Shown here in pieces: positions 45,701 to 52,699 of a stretch of 64,000 nt of DNA; position 1 is the stretch's first letter, and every line of letters starts with the position of its first letter. The stretch lies in contig NC_087072.1 of assembly GCF_026151205.1 (NCBI RefSeq), positions 11,632,169 to 11,696,168 on the forward strand. Direction: 5' to 3'. Source of the DNA: Bolinopsis microptera. Lineage: Eukaryota; Ctenophora; Tentaculata; Lobata; Bolinopsidae. A program made the position numbers and the translations under genes. The notes under the pieces are model-generated. The model was not told the DNA's origin. It was given only the letters and a program-made list of their open reading frames with translations, and made no database searches.

Positions 45701-48696
45701 ATAAATGATCATTTCGCCGCCTTTTTTTGGGACACGTTGTATGTTACCTTCTATTGTAGCCACACTCGTAACCAGTCTAGCAGAGGTTTTCACGTTAACT
45801 TTCGGACTTTGTTAGTATAGCCTCTTCCCTGAAGGACAAATCATACCACCAGAGGATGACGATTGAGACAAGTTTTCCTAAAGTAAGTTTAGGAGAGTTT
45901 TATTAAACACACCACAGCACGCAGACAGAGTAATATTTAACTTTATAATTTGAAACTTTTACCAAATTTGTTACAATTATAGAATGAAAAACCTAATTCG
46001 GATATCCATTATACATGTCTTTATCCAAGCTAGGAAATGTGAAACAGGATATGCTAAGTTAACGGATGATTGCAAAAAAATGAAACTTTTTTCAGAACAC
46101 TTGGCCTTTATCGGGTCGATCAATTCATTTGTGGTCAAAATCAATAAAACAGTGTTAAAATTTGGACAATTTTGAAAAGAAATATTCAATGCCAAACACT
46201 CATAAGCCCCTTGCGGTAGGCACAGACAGAGGCACATATTAGGTGCGGTAAAAAAAATCGAAATTATGCGGTACCGCACCCGACTATAAAGGTAAAATGT
46301 GCGGTAAGGTGCGGTAAATTTTTACCAATTATGCGGCAAATGTGCGGCGATTTTTCGAAATTTGTGCGGGAATTGTGCGGTTTTCTTTTGCATTTTCTCA
46401 AGGACTTTGGAAATTCTAAACGTATAACCGCCGCTCTTATCAAAAATAGGTCTGTTTATGTGTTACTGAGGGTGTCGTTCTTTACTAAAACCATGATTGA
46501 ACCTATATTGAGATTCAGTTATCTGAGAAGTGAGAACAGTGACTTGATCTGGTAGAGATCAGGAGACAGTTATTTGAAGACGCCTCTTGATATAGTCGAT
46601 CAGATCGCATGCGTGATCGCAAATATGTGACACGCTTGTTGGCATTGATCGTCAGTACTTGTGAACCATTTGATCCAAGATCCATTAAGCCCATTATAAA
46701 CCCAACGCTACAACGAATAGAGCTCATTACCCTTTACCTACTTCTTCTATTATCACCTACTTTGGATCATGGAATCTACTCAACAACTTCAAGTTGAAGT
46801 TACGAATGATAACTGATACACTATAATCGAAGTACGAATATTGAAATGGTCTCGGTCACGGTCCCGAAAGGGCCTGGGTAACGGTCCCGAAAGGGCCTGG
46901 GTCACGGTTCCTAAAGGGCCTGGGTCACGTGGTAACCGGGTCACGTGGCCTAGGCATTAGTTCCAAAAGGGCCTGGGTCACGGTCCCGAAAGGGCCTGGG
47001 TCAGGGTCCCAAAAGGGCCTGGGTCACGTGGTAACTGGGTCACGTGGCCTAGGTATGAGTTCCAAAAGGGCCTGGGTCACGGTTCCTAAAGGGCCTGGGT
47101 CACGTGGTAACCGGGTCACGTGGCCTAGGCATGAGTTCCAAAAGGGCCTGGGTCACGGTCCCGAAAGGGCCTGGGTCAGGGTCCCAAAAGGGCCTGGGTC
47201 ACGTGGTAACTGGGTCACGTGGCCTAGGTATGAGTTCCAAAAGGGCCTGGGTCACGGTCCCGAAAGGGCCTGGGTCAGGGTACGGTCCCGAAAGGGCCTG
47301 AGTCACGGTCCTAAAAGGGCCCGACTTTTAACAACTTTGGTTTTTACACTCGAAAATCTTAACGCGAAAATTTCAAAATTATGCGAAATTACGCGGAAAA
47401 TGCTAGATTATGCGGAAATATGCAGAAAATTACGAAATGTGCGGAAAACAATAAATTATGCGGAAATGTGCGGAAAACGGTAAATTGTGCGATCCCGCAC
47501 CCATCGCACCTAATATGTGCCTCTGGGCACAGAGCAAGCTCTTTCTTACAGAGGGGGGGGGGGGTTCTACACAGTATCTGGGGGGGGGGGGGGGGGGTGG
47601 GGTATCTTCTAGACCAGTATCTCTGTCAAGTGAACAACCTACTTCATTTTATCAACTAGATAATCGATATTGTTGCGGGTTGGCAAATTCGTAAATTTTG
47701 AAACTTTTACTTTTCAACATGAGATGACTACAAACTGAAATATAGAACATGGTAATAAAACTAATGAAGATGCTGCGAGCGCGACTAAGTGTAACTCAAT
47801 TAGGTTACTCTTGATTAAAACCAAAAAAAGGTCTATTCCAGTTCTTTTGAAAAGCAGATTTTGTGCAACTTTGTTTATCAAAATAACAAGTATAAGTACC
47901 CTGAGCTGCACAGTGTATATAATGATGTATATATTTTACTATTACAGTTCAATGTGGTTATATTAACAACATGCGATTTCAGACAGTAACAATAACGATG
48001 CAGCACAGTGACGGTTCCAAGTCAAATCTGGGAGCAATAAGGGTCAGTGTCATTTATGATAACTCATAATTTACTACTTTTTACCAAACCCCAACATTAG
48101 GTAGAGTGAACCATGGCGTCTTTTTCCAAAAAAAGAAATGATGTTAATTTAAATGACCGTTCCCAAATGATACCCGATACCGAGAATGAAATCGGTTGCT
48201 CGCCTTTACTTCTTATATTAATGGTGTTAAATCGATTTTAAAAGTTGTTTCTTTGTCAAAAATCAAGTTTTTAAAACGAGCGACCGATTTCATCCTCGGT
48301 CTCATTTTTCATTTGCGGACGGTTATTCAAATTAATATCATTTCCTTTTGTTTGGGAAATAGAGACACAGGCAGCGGTCCACTCTACCCAATTATGGGTT
48401 TTGGTCAAATTATATACTGCAAATAAACCTTCTGATGAGTCGAAATGCAATGTTGCTTGCTAGCATTGTGATAGTTATATATGTACATACTTCTTAGCCA
48501 AATATAAATTCCACTCCCGCAGGCGTTTCCACACACAACGCTCGCGGACGCCCGCATTCTGACGAGGACGCTTCCGAACGCGCCGCAGAACTACGTCTTT
48601 ATAACAAGGAACCGGGAGGTGTCTGAGAGCCAGGAAGCTGAGTTTACCATCTACGGGCTGGAAGAGCTCATACTTGCGGTGGAAACCGTTTGCTAG
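27826..48696 (+). CDS. exon chain for a ~467-aa proline-rich tail with a ubiquitin-like C-terminal segment
   Basis: Exons 27826-27871, 34797-34914, 36117-36148, 36251-36370, 37239-38006, 38418-38503, 47983-48042 and 48523-48696. Phases run 0/1, 1/2, 2/1, 1/1, 1/1, 1/0, 0/0, and all seven joins keep one frame of exactly 468 codons with the TAG. The product is polar and Asn/Tyr-rich, then Pro/Ser-rich (an SH3-type PPLPPR and a double poly-Pro stretch). Its end resembles a beta-grasp/ubiquitin-like fold by pattern (strand, helix TLADARILTRTLP, strand YVFITR). The first exon is phase 0, so it can follow membrane exon 6 or 27248 and would then be the cytosolic tail of the seven-span protein. No family recognised. 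The 3' end may lie further on (56923-57719). Confidence 0.6.
27896..28492 (+). repeat. 26-bp minisatellite, ~23 copies
   Basis: Core ATTTTATCCCGTTACTTCC; variants change TCCC to TACC. A 256-codon frame across it has a 26-residue period and is an artefact. Confidence 0.95.
28500..29360. other. intronic sequence, no gene seen
   Basis: Two partial copies of TTGGAGCACTTTNCYCGT lie at 28590-28610 and 28681-28700; nothing else is recognisable. Confidence 0.35.
29370..29886 (+). repeat. 39-bp minisatellite, ~13 copies
   Basis: Each unit contains GACATGACTAGAATAGAG and CTCTCTGATTGGTTAG. GATTGG is a CCAAT-type motif in inverse and is repeated in every unit. Confidence 0.95.
30648..30895 (+). repeat. 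(TG)n microsatellite with TGTGGG and TTTGTGCG variants
   Basis: Pure TG for about 90 bp, then TGTGTGGG hexamer-like variation and degenerate TG. It lies ~70 bp before the exon candidate at 30964. The Cys-Val and Thr-His reading frames across it are artefacts. Confidence 0.97.
30964..31053 (+). CDS. candidate alternative terminal exon (29 codons)
   Basis: The acceptor CTTACTCTCAG ends at 30963. The phase-0 frame begins RRSKGSGYQETSNDEWQL and ends NRFDPVS-stop. Phase 0 lets it follow exon 6 directly. A donor-like CTT|GTGAGG at 31018 could make it an internal cassette instead. The composition resembles the other alternative tails. Confidence 0.4.
   Translation, partial: RRSKGSGYQETSNDEWQLVRPGNRFDPVS
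31060..31980. other. AT-rich intronic sequence, no feature seen
   Basis: Only a short duplication CTATGGTAACTAGTAG at 31531-31570 is notable. Confidence 0.35.
31987..33603. mobile_element. ~1.6-kb non-autonomous DNA element with inverted ends GGGCAATTCCAC
   Basis: The left end GGGCAATTCCACGGT is mirrored at 33588-33603. Flanking AAAA on both sides could be the target duplication. Inside, GTCGCGTCYGTCACA occurs at about 32324, 32496, 33219 and 33410, with partial copies at 33208 and 33580; the terminal sequence itself contains GTCCGTCAC. Subterminal motif repetition of this kind is typical of transposase-binding ends. No transposase frame. Confidence 0.75.
34065..34595. mobile_element. imperfect inverted-repeat element, arms ~195 bp
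   Basis: GGAATATGGTACTTTAGG, GGCTCATAATTGGNCACGCC and ACTGCAAACTGTT on the left are mirrored in order at 34400-34595. A C run (34374-34391) sits in the centre. Arm sequence such as CTCTACGACCTTCAGG resembles the foldback arms at 6.9 and 9.4 kb, so the two elements are probably related. Confidence 0.65.
34797..34914 (+). CDS. tail exon b
   Basis: The acceptor GGGTTACAG ends at 34796; donor GC|GTAAGT. Phase 1 in, 2 out. Encodes MDARRTVVGISDPIPLLPY and then a basic, Gln/Thr-rich stretch. The other forward frame is also open but lacks compatible neighbours. Confidence 0.55.
35624..36116 (+). repeat. compound minisatellite (AACACCCTAGT and AACACTACAACTCCTAGTGG)
   Basis: Seven to eight higher-order units, each with ACACTACAACTCCTAGTGG followed by variable numbers of AACACCCTAGT. 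The last unit runs directly into the acceptor of the 36117 exon (TATCCCAG). A few AACACCCTAGT copies also occur at 42333-42372. Confidence 0.93.
36117..36148 (+). CDS. tail exon c (32-nt microexon)
   Basis: The acceptor GGGTATCCCAG is supplied by the last repeat unit. Donor G|GTAAGT. Encodes QTQPLNGTAN with split codons on both sides; phase 2 in, 1 out. The match to both neighbours argues that it is real. Confidence 0.5.
36251..36370 (+). CDS. tail exon d: Asn/Tyr-rich
   Basis: The acceptor CATTCCACTCTAG ends at 36250; donor CTAG|GTAATT. 39 whole codons including NDVGENQPYTTVTEN and SYQQREYNDYNMDNN; several Tyr are potential phosphorylation or sorting sites. Phase 1-1. Confidence 0.6.
36431..37150 (+). 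repeat. minisatellite of 36/42-bp units, ~18 copies, each carrying GCA|GTAAGT
   Basis: Unit core TTTGTGCAGTAAGTTAGCCG with or without a TAAAG insertion. GTAAGT is the consensus donor and appears in every unit. The array ends ~90 bp before the acceptor of exon e. A reading frame that starts in it is only partly real: the exon begins at 37239. Confidence 0.95.
37239..38006 (+). CDS. tail exon e: large Pro/Ser-rich exon
   Basis: The acceptor CTCACATCCACAG ends at 37238; donor TTTG|GTGAAG. 255 whole codons, phase 1-1. It contains GRPPLPPRL (class II SH3-ligand pattern PxxPxR), a basic Ser-rich stretch (HKRRGSKDSRKS), two poly-Pro runs (PPPPAPLL and PPPPPPM; EVH1/profilin-type ligands) and MDRHWSVEFEGRMRTLSQ. 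This is the best coding signal in the right half of the gene. Confidence 0.75.
38013..38256 (+). repeat. 46-bp tandem repeat, ~5-6 copies, each ending in an acceptor-like TCTCTTCCAG
   Basis: Units contain CGTGCAGAGCAGATATTT and TTCATATTCTATCTCTTCCAG. It starts within ~10 bp of the exon e donor. The polypyrimidine-CAG in each unit looks like a 3' splice site. Confidence 0.92.
38418..38503 (+). CDS. tail exon f
   Basis: The acceptor ACTTAACCCTTAG ends at 38417; donor AAG|GTATGG. Encodes SHHNTLQYNDGSMKSGTLEL and KAVNQSPK. Phase 1 in, 0 out. Confidence 0.62.
39733..39865 (+). repeat. ~27-bp minisatellite CCCTGCTACTCCAGTAATAT at the GPCR 3' end
   Basis: Four to five units. It includes the GPCR stop codon and last residues. 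CCCTGCTACTCCAGTA is also the terminal motif of the foldback element at 6744-9622 (inverse TACTCCAGTAGCAGGG). Confidence 0.85.
39834..40274 (-). CDS. GPCR exon 4: TM5-TM7 and C-tail
   Basis: The acceptor on the minus strand, ATAATATTTCAG, precedes IEYDPKYLRC. It contains TM5, TM6, TM7 with NPMVY, and a basic helix-8/tail region (SRTRKKE). The last codons and stop fall in the 27-bp minisatellite, so the tail may be unstable between individuals. Confidence 0.85.
   Translation of the reverse strand: MEYDPKYLRCVRIGSFVVQSFTIVLPFFLIITMYVVIAFEITRNSLHSRRILKTSTLVIFSGIVAYFPSCIANIFDMAMSYEFAQVLTVTFYYISCVVNPMVYFCMHPRAKIAFSIWVRELRISRTRKKEIIDLCSCHITGVAGRG
39834..42596 (-). CDS. class A (rhodopsin-like) GPCR gene, nested antisense in the host intron
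   Basis: Exons in transcription order: 42596-42558 (tentative), 42096-42001, 40731-40381, 40274-39834 (stop). All junctions are phase 0, giving ~308 aa. TM1 has the conserved Asn (GVILNTLEL). TM2 reads FLMNVAASDVAMSL with its Asp. A Cys tops TM3, and DRYIAV closes it. TM4 has Trp (SWLP). A second Cys lies in loop 2 (YLRC). TM5 has VLPFF. TM6 has AYFP where many receptors have CWxP. TM7 has NPMVY. Length and order are normal for the family. The ligand cannot be predicted. The loss of the TM6 Trp is the main oddity. Confidence 0.85.
40381..40731 (-). CDS. GPCR exon 3: TM2-TM4
   Basis: 117 codons, phase 0-0. The acceptor CCTTTTCGCAG directly adjoins the 28-bp minisatellite; donor AAG|GTAACG. 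Starts NIFLMNVAASD, includes DRYIAVLFP and the TM4 Trp. Confidence 0.88.
40752..41880 (-). repeat. 28/29-bp minisatellite in the GPCR intron, split by a MITE
   Basis: Units of AACAGCGCAATCATTATTGC and ...TTACTGCAACTGTT run at 40752-41168 and resume at 41769-41880. The interruption is the MITE at 41173-41764. The unit contains TTAA, the integration site. Confidence 0.93.
41173..41764. mobile_element. 592-bp MITE with TTAA target duplication (piggyBac-type signature)
   Basis: Ends AGGACCAGTTAACTG...CAGTTAACTGGTCCT. TTAA flanks both sides (41169-41172 and 41765-41768). Uninterrupted neighbouring repeat units read CTGTTAAAACAG, so the pre-insertion site and duplication are read directly. Inner sequence is also inverted (GTGACGTCACGAAG near 41310; CTTCGTGACGTCAC near 41603). 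No transposase. TTAA duplication is the hallmark of piggyBac-like transposition; other superfamilies using TTAA are not excluded. Confidence 0.9.
42001..42096 (-). CDS. GPCR exon 2: TM1
   Basis: The acceptor CTCCTTTTCTGGCCAG precedes GSILITIATAGVILN; donor CAG|GTTACA. 32 codons, phase 0-0, ending RLPANQ, which joins NIFLMN in the usual intracellular-loop-1 pattern. Confidence 0.8.
42558..42596 (-). CDS. possible GPCR first exon (13 codons)
   Basis: The minus strand reads MILTKEMKATLLP and then the donor GTGAGG, phase 0 into exon 2. A very short extracellular N-terminus would result. Another upstream exon could be the true start. Confidence 0.35.
42690..42781 (+). repeat. (CT)n microsatellite, ~90 bp
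   Basis: Pure CT dinucleotide run preceded by a short CA run. Confidence 0.98.
43612..43730 (+). repeat. three copies of a ~46-bp unit with CTCAGCTGTACTCCGCAAG
   Basis: The units also share GGCCTCTTAA. No coding role is evident. Confidence 0.8.
43924..44130 (+). repeat. dispersed repeat, copy 2 (see 20362-20575)
   Basis: Same orientation and order of shared blocks as copy 1, without the GC palindromes and without the nested retroposon. Confidence 0.75.
44140..46210. other. intronic sequence with a poly-C tract and a short array
   Basis: C runs at 44957-44996; three copies of CATAACCTACAGCCACTGTA at 45607-45712. The short open frames have no recognisable domain. Confidence 0.35.
46227..47525. 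mobile_element. 1.3-kb non-autonomous hAT element with perfect 8-bp target duplication
   Basis: Inverted ends CAGAGGCACATATTAGG, flanked by GGCACAGA at 46219-46226 and 47526-47533. An 8-bp duplication with ends starting CAG is the hAT signature. GTGCGG/TGCGGAAA motifs are repeated near both ends, typical of subterminal transposase sites. The centre is a ~23-bp minisatellite (46855-47320). No transposase frame, so it depends on a partner. Confidence 0.9.
46855..47320 (+). repeat. ~23-bp minisatellite inside the hAT element
   Basis: Units GGTCCCGAAAGGGCCTGGGTC with interspersed GGGTCACGTGG. Higher-order duplication is visible (46900-47060 resembles 47080-47240). A 184-codon frame across it is an artefact. 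Confidence 0.93.
47540..47600 (+). repeat. poly-G tracts
   Basis: Two G runs (10 and ~17) just outside the hAT element. Confidence 0.9.
47983..48042 (+). CDS. tail exon g
   Basis: The acceptor TGCGATTTCAG ends at 47982; donor AGG|GTCAGT. 20 codons TVTITMQHSDGSKSNLGAIR, phase 0-0. TVTITMQ..S-D-G-S looks like the first strand and turn of a beta-grasp fold. The exon f text QYNDGSMKSGTLELKAV has a similar shape. Confidence 0.65.
48043..48522 (+). other. intron between tail exons g and h
   Basis: Contains an inverted pair: CCGAGAATGAAATCGG near 48180 and CCGATTTCATCCTCGG near 48285, with GGTAGAGTGAAC and its near-inverse outside, suggesting a small ~290-bp hairpin element (48100-48390). Confidence 0.4.
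48523..48696 (+). CDS. tail exon h: ubiquitin-like segment, stop in a minisatellite
   Basis: The acceptor CCACTCCCGCAG ends at 48522. The frame reads AFPHTTLADARILTRTLPNA, PQNYVFITRNREVSES and EFTIYGLEELILA, then VETVC and TAG. The helix followed by a YVFI strand matches a beta-grasp pattern. A weak donor GCG|GTGGAA at 48679 could bypass the stop and join 56923 in phase 0. GC content is clearly higher than the surroundings. Confidence 0.68.
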   Translation, partial: AFPHTTLADARILTRTLPNAPQNYVFITRNREVSESQEAEFTIYGLEELILAVETVC

Positions 48697-49058
48697 ACTT
48701 GACAGAGCGGCTTCTTCGTTTGCTAGACTTGACAGAGCGGCTTCTTCGTTTGCTAGACTTGACAGAGCGGCTTCTTCGTTTGCTAGACTTGACAGAGCGG
48801 CTTCTTCGTTTGCTAGACTTGACAGAGCGGCTTCTTCGTTTGCTAGACTTGACAAAGCGGCTTCTTCGTTTCCTAGACTTGACAGAGCGGCCCCTTCGTT
48901 TGCTAGACTTGACAGAGCGGCCCCTTCGTTTGCTAGACTTTACAGAGCGGCCCCTTTGTTTGCTAGACTTGACAGAGCGGCTTCTTCGTTTGCTAGACTA
49001 AACAGAGCGGCCCCTTAGCTTCGTTTGCTAGACTTGACAGAGCGGCCCCTTCGTTTGT
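48690..49058 (+). repeat. 30-bp minisatellite, ~12 copies
   Basis: Unit core GCTAGACTTGACAGAGCGGC. The length is a multiple of three, so decapeptide repeats appear in several frames on both strands. The first unit supplies the TAG of exon h. Confidence 0.95.
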
Positions 49059-49059
49059 T

Positions 49060-49560
49060 TTTTCTTTTCATTTGAGAGTACTTCGAATGAACTTTTAACT
49101 GCACTATGTTATTCATAAGACTATATAACAATTACACTTAGCAACTTAATACTCACTTGGTAGACGGGGCGTTGGAAGTTTAGCATTTCAAAATTCAAAC
49201 AGAATCGTTTTCATAGTGATTTAGTTAAGTTCAAAAGCAAATTCATTGACAGCGTCTTGATCTTCTGTTAAAATTGATGATTATTCTTAAACTTTCAGCA
49301 GAAATTCTCATATTTTCAAGAATCCGGTCGTGATATTTTAATATTCTGTTCTGACAGGTTTTATTGATGCTGAAATCCTACTATATAGCTATAATTACTA
49401 TAGTCGATCTAGTAGCCTCTTTAAAGCGAAAAATTGGGTGTTGCAAACTAACAAAGTTTACGAACATGCCTACATTACATTGGCGGTTGCATAACATTTT
49501 GTTTGACGTGACTGTATTATAATTTAAATAGGTTCTTGAATTAGCTAGCAGAAACGAATA
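49060..49560. other. no feature seen
   Basis: AT-rich sequence without repeats, splice-framed exons or RNA-like structure that I can support. Confidence 0.3.
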
Positions 49561-49562
49561 AG

Positions 49563-50119
49563 GGGCAATCCACAAATTACGTCCATCGGATAGCTATACT
49601 TAAAGATCGGATATGGGGGAGGGTTTTTTTTTTCGATTTTGCGGAGGGTAAGGGGACTGGGAGAGGGTAAAAGGGACGTCCACATGAGAGGGTAAGGGGA
49701 CTGGGAGAGGGTAAAAGGGACGTCTACATGAGAGGGTAAGGGGACTGGGAGAGGGTAAAAGGGACGTCCACATGACGATTGAGTGGGGGGGGGGGGGGGC
49801 ACCACATGATAGCATACGTTTGTTTAATTTGCTTCTTATCTGATTTCTTATCTCGCCTTTTTTAACAACGAGATATAGTGCCTCTCACCTTGTAGCTTTA
49901 AGCCTTACATCGTGGCAGCTGTGGAGTGTGGAATTACCTTTATGGAATTACCTAAGTTACCTGATGAACGTCCAAAGTGGGGGGGGGGGCCAATTTCAAA
50001 ACCTTCCAAATTTCAAAACCCCGGGGGGAAGGTTTTGAAATTTGCGACTTAAGTGGACGATAGGGGGGTTTGAAAATTAAACAAATTGATGGACGTAATT
50101 TAATTTTATGGATGGCTCC
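49563..50119. mobile_element. inverted-repeat element with G-rich interior, ~560 bp
   Basis: GGGCAATCCACAAATTACG on the left is answered by GATGGACGTAATTTAATTTT and GGATGGCTCC, inverted, on the right. The interior has four copies of GGACTGGGAGAGGGTAA and G runs. Ends resemble those of the 50791 element (ATTACGT near the tip). Confidence 0.55.
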
Positions 50120-50790
50120 TAACCCATTTTTAGCTTCTAACGTGACAGCTGTCGGAAGTGTAAAATATCCCTTCAAATACTACCATATTTCCCAATCTAA
50201 TACACCCAGTTTGGATGTAATGTTTGGATTTACTAGACTACGTTTATCCATTTACCAGAATTTAAAGTTAGCTGCCTTTCACTAAGTCTAAGAGGTGTTC
50301 CGTGGTACCAGCTCTGAAAACCTTTCCTAATACAATCGTCAATGTAATGTATTTATGTAATCGTCAATGTAATGTAAATGTGCTTGCAGACCCCCTTTAA
50401 TTCTTTAATATTAGTTGCGGTGCACATTCGTCAATCATGGACATTTTGTATGCCGTAATTTAGACCCTATACTTACATGAATTTGAATTATCTTTTTATT
50501 TTTGATAATTTCATAATAATCGATTCCGATGGTCACACTGTTTGAGATTATTTGATTGATAATTTGATCAGTTGCTTTTATAATTTCGAAATTTATGGAG
50601 TTTATTTAAAAGGTGACAAAAGTCATTAATACATATCGCTTATTACATCATACAGCGACCGGAGATCAAAGTTAAGTTTAATCGCTCTAACTAATTATTA
50701 TAAATTAATTGTAAATAGATTCATACAGCAATCCCACTACAATATCAAAATAATTACAATTACATTTCTATTGTTTTTATAGTAATATAT

Positions 50791-51283
50791 GGGGTCGTTC
50801 ACATATTACGTAATCAGCCGAGGGGGAGGGGGTTTCCAAATGCTTACGGTTGATAACGGGGGGGGGGGGGGGGGGGGGGTTTGGTTGTCGATTACGTAAT
50901 AAACATTTTATATTTTGCCCTGTAGAATAATAACAATTTGACAATATTTTAATTCAAATTCTACTCAATTTCACTCTGATAGTGATAAAATTTAGAAATT
51001 AATCGGATATCCAACTATAGTAAGTACTAAGTAGTTTGACAGGCGCTTGGCCGGATATAATATTAATAACAATGATTTCGGCTCATTATGATCAGTGTAG
51101 CATCAAACGTAAAGAAAAGTGTTTCCAAGGGAAAAAGTCAAAGGGGGGGGGGGGGGGGGGGTCTGGCCAAGATTACGTAATATTTCTGTCAGAAGGGGGG
51201 AGGGGGTCGGGTCTTTATTACGGTTGATTACAGAGGGGGTAAAAATGTTCCAAAAAATGATTACGTAATATGTGAACGACCCC
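50791..51283. mobile_element. 493-bp MITE with ends GGGGTCGTTCACATATTA
   Basis: Perfect inverted tips (GGGGTCGTTCACATATTACG and mirror) with TAT on both sides as a possible short target duplication. Arms continue with GTTGATNACGGGGG-type G runs. No coding. A related tip (TACGTAAACGACCCCTT) stands alone at 56748-56764. Confidence 0.85.
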
Positions 51284-51392
51284 TATAAACGTTGTTTTAA
51301 GGCCATGTACATTGTACAAGATTAATTTTTAAAACGTCAAAAAAACTAGTTGTTTCAACCCGTATCTTCTAACTCAAAAGCTAAAGCAGCTC

Positions 51393-51575
51393 TACACTCG
51401 ACTGTCACGTGACTTTTTTAAGCATATATTGGGGATGGTGATAACTCTACACTCCACTGTCACGTGACTTTTTAAAGCATGTGTTGGGGGAGGCCGGAGC
51501 ATATGAGTTATGAAGGCCACAAATTAGGAAGATGATTAATCACTCTACACTCGACTGTCACGTGACTTTTTAAAC
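51393..51575 (+). repeat. three copies of CTCTACACTCGACTGTCACGTGACTTTTT-type sequence
   Basis: Short direct repeats with CACGTGAC at about 51405, 51461 and 51556; a fourth lies at 63849-63878. A dispersed element end rather than a local array. Confidence 0.7.
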
Positions 51576-51639
51576 AACTTCTCTTGGTGGCCCTGAATGA
51601 CTATTCGAAATCCTAGTAATCTGATCCCAACTCTAACCT

Positions 51640-51745
51640 TAATGGGTGATACTCGTAAAATATTTGTTCCAAATATCAGGACCGTCGACGAGTCCAACTC
51701 GGCGCGCGTCCTGGTAGGTTATAAACCTTTACCTACAACTCTAAC
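51640..51745 (+). repeat. dispersed repeat copy A (TATTTGTTCCAAATATCAGG)
   Basis: Shares GTTCCAAATAT, GACCGTCG, CCAACTC and GGTTATAAACCT blocks with 53927-54030 (same strand) and 54611-54705 (inverted). Confidence 0.75.
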
Positions 51746-52520
51746 CCTAACACAATCTTTAACAAAAGCATATGCTGAATCTCTAAGTCTAACCCTAACG
51801 AGAAATTATACTAACTTTCTTATATGGATATATTACGTGATCGAGACAGTTTTTCGCCAGGGGAGCATTTAACGAAAATAAATCGGTTAAAATTGGTTTC
51901 AACTGTCTTTTAGAAAAATATCAAAGATCAACTGTAGAGTGATTTAGCACGCTGACGTCAGCAAAAAATACGTGAATTTTGGTAAACTGTCGTTTCAAAT
52001 AAATTTTATCAACAACAAAACTTTGCTAATTTCGTTAATATTAGTTAATATTAGCTCTACGGTTGCCCAACTGTTCAAATCAGTCACACTAATTTTCCTG
52101 CATACCCACCCACACCCCCGTCAGCATTTCTATACCCCTCGCTGGCTGACTGGAGGGGTTAAGAAAGCAAGGGGGTCTGGCAAATGTCATTAGAGGGGGG
52201 GGGGGGGAATCAACAAAAATATGAGAGATGCTTAGTAACGTTTTAAAAGCTAAAATTCCGACAAATAATACCTGCTCCCACACCTTATGAAGGAAGTGAA
52301 GTTCTTAAATTGCAGGTTGCTGTGTAATAGGTGAAAATGCTTCCCTGGGGAGTAATTATGGTCATGGGGGAAATGCTGTATTTGACAAGCGAAAGGTTTA
52401 ATGGTCAATGGTCAGCTTCTGATTTAGTGCTTTTGCCAGTCACGTGACAATTATTGGGAGCGAAATAACATCAGAAAACGTTTTTGGCGTTTTAAAAAAT
52501 TTTGTAGGTTATACAGTATA

Positions 52521-52597
52521 ACCATTAATAATGGTCAAAACCAATACTAACAGTATAACTTATACTGTTAGTATTGGTTTTGAGCATTGTTAATGGT
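52521..52597. repeat. near-perfect palindrome, arms ~36 bp
   Basis: CCAATACTAACAGTATA and its inverse TATACTGTTAGTATTGG are separated by a few bases. Pairing continues outward through ATTAATAATGG/CATTGTTAATGG. It would extrude as a long hairpin. Confidence 0.85.
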
Positions 52598-52699
52598 CTG
52601 GCCCGGCGCGCGCTACTTCGTAGCACTTGCCATCGGGCCATATTTCGAGAAGAAAGCGGCGCGCGCTACTTCGAAGAAATTTAGACGAGTAACATCCGT

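Larger units (their letters stand above)
38504..47982 (+). other. 9.5-kb intron hosting the antisense GPCR gene and several elements
   Basis: It contains the TTAGAA hexamer array (38567-38660), G run (38691-38707), GPCR exons, minisatellites, the TTAA-flanked MITE and the hAT element. Between 42860 and 46210, and at 47540-47980, I see no further exon of the host gene. Confidence 0.5.

Noticed and set aside
46929-47483. 184-codon Gly/Lys-rich frame
   Set aside because: Minisatellite in the centre of a non-autonomous hAT element.
48475-49018. Decapeptide-repeat frames on both strands (FARLDRAASS, SSLANEEAAL)
   Set aside because: The 30-bp unit is a multiple of three, so every stop-free frame repeats; overlapping exon h is better supported.
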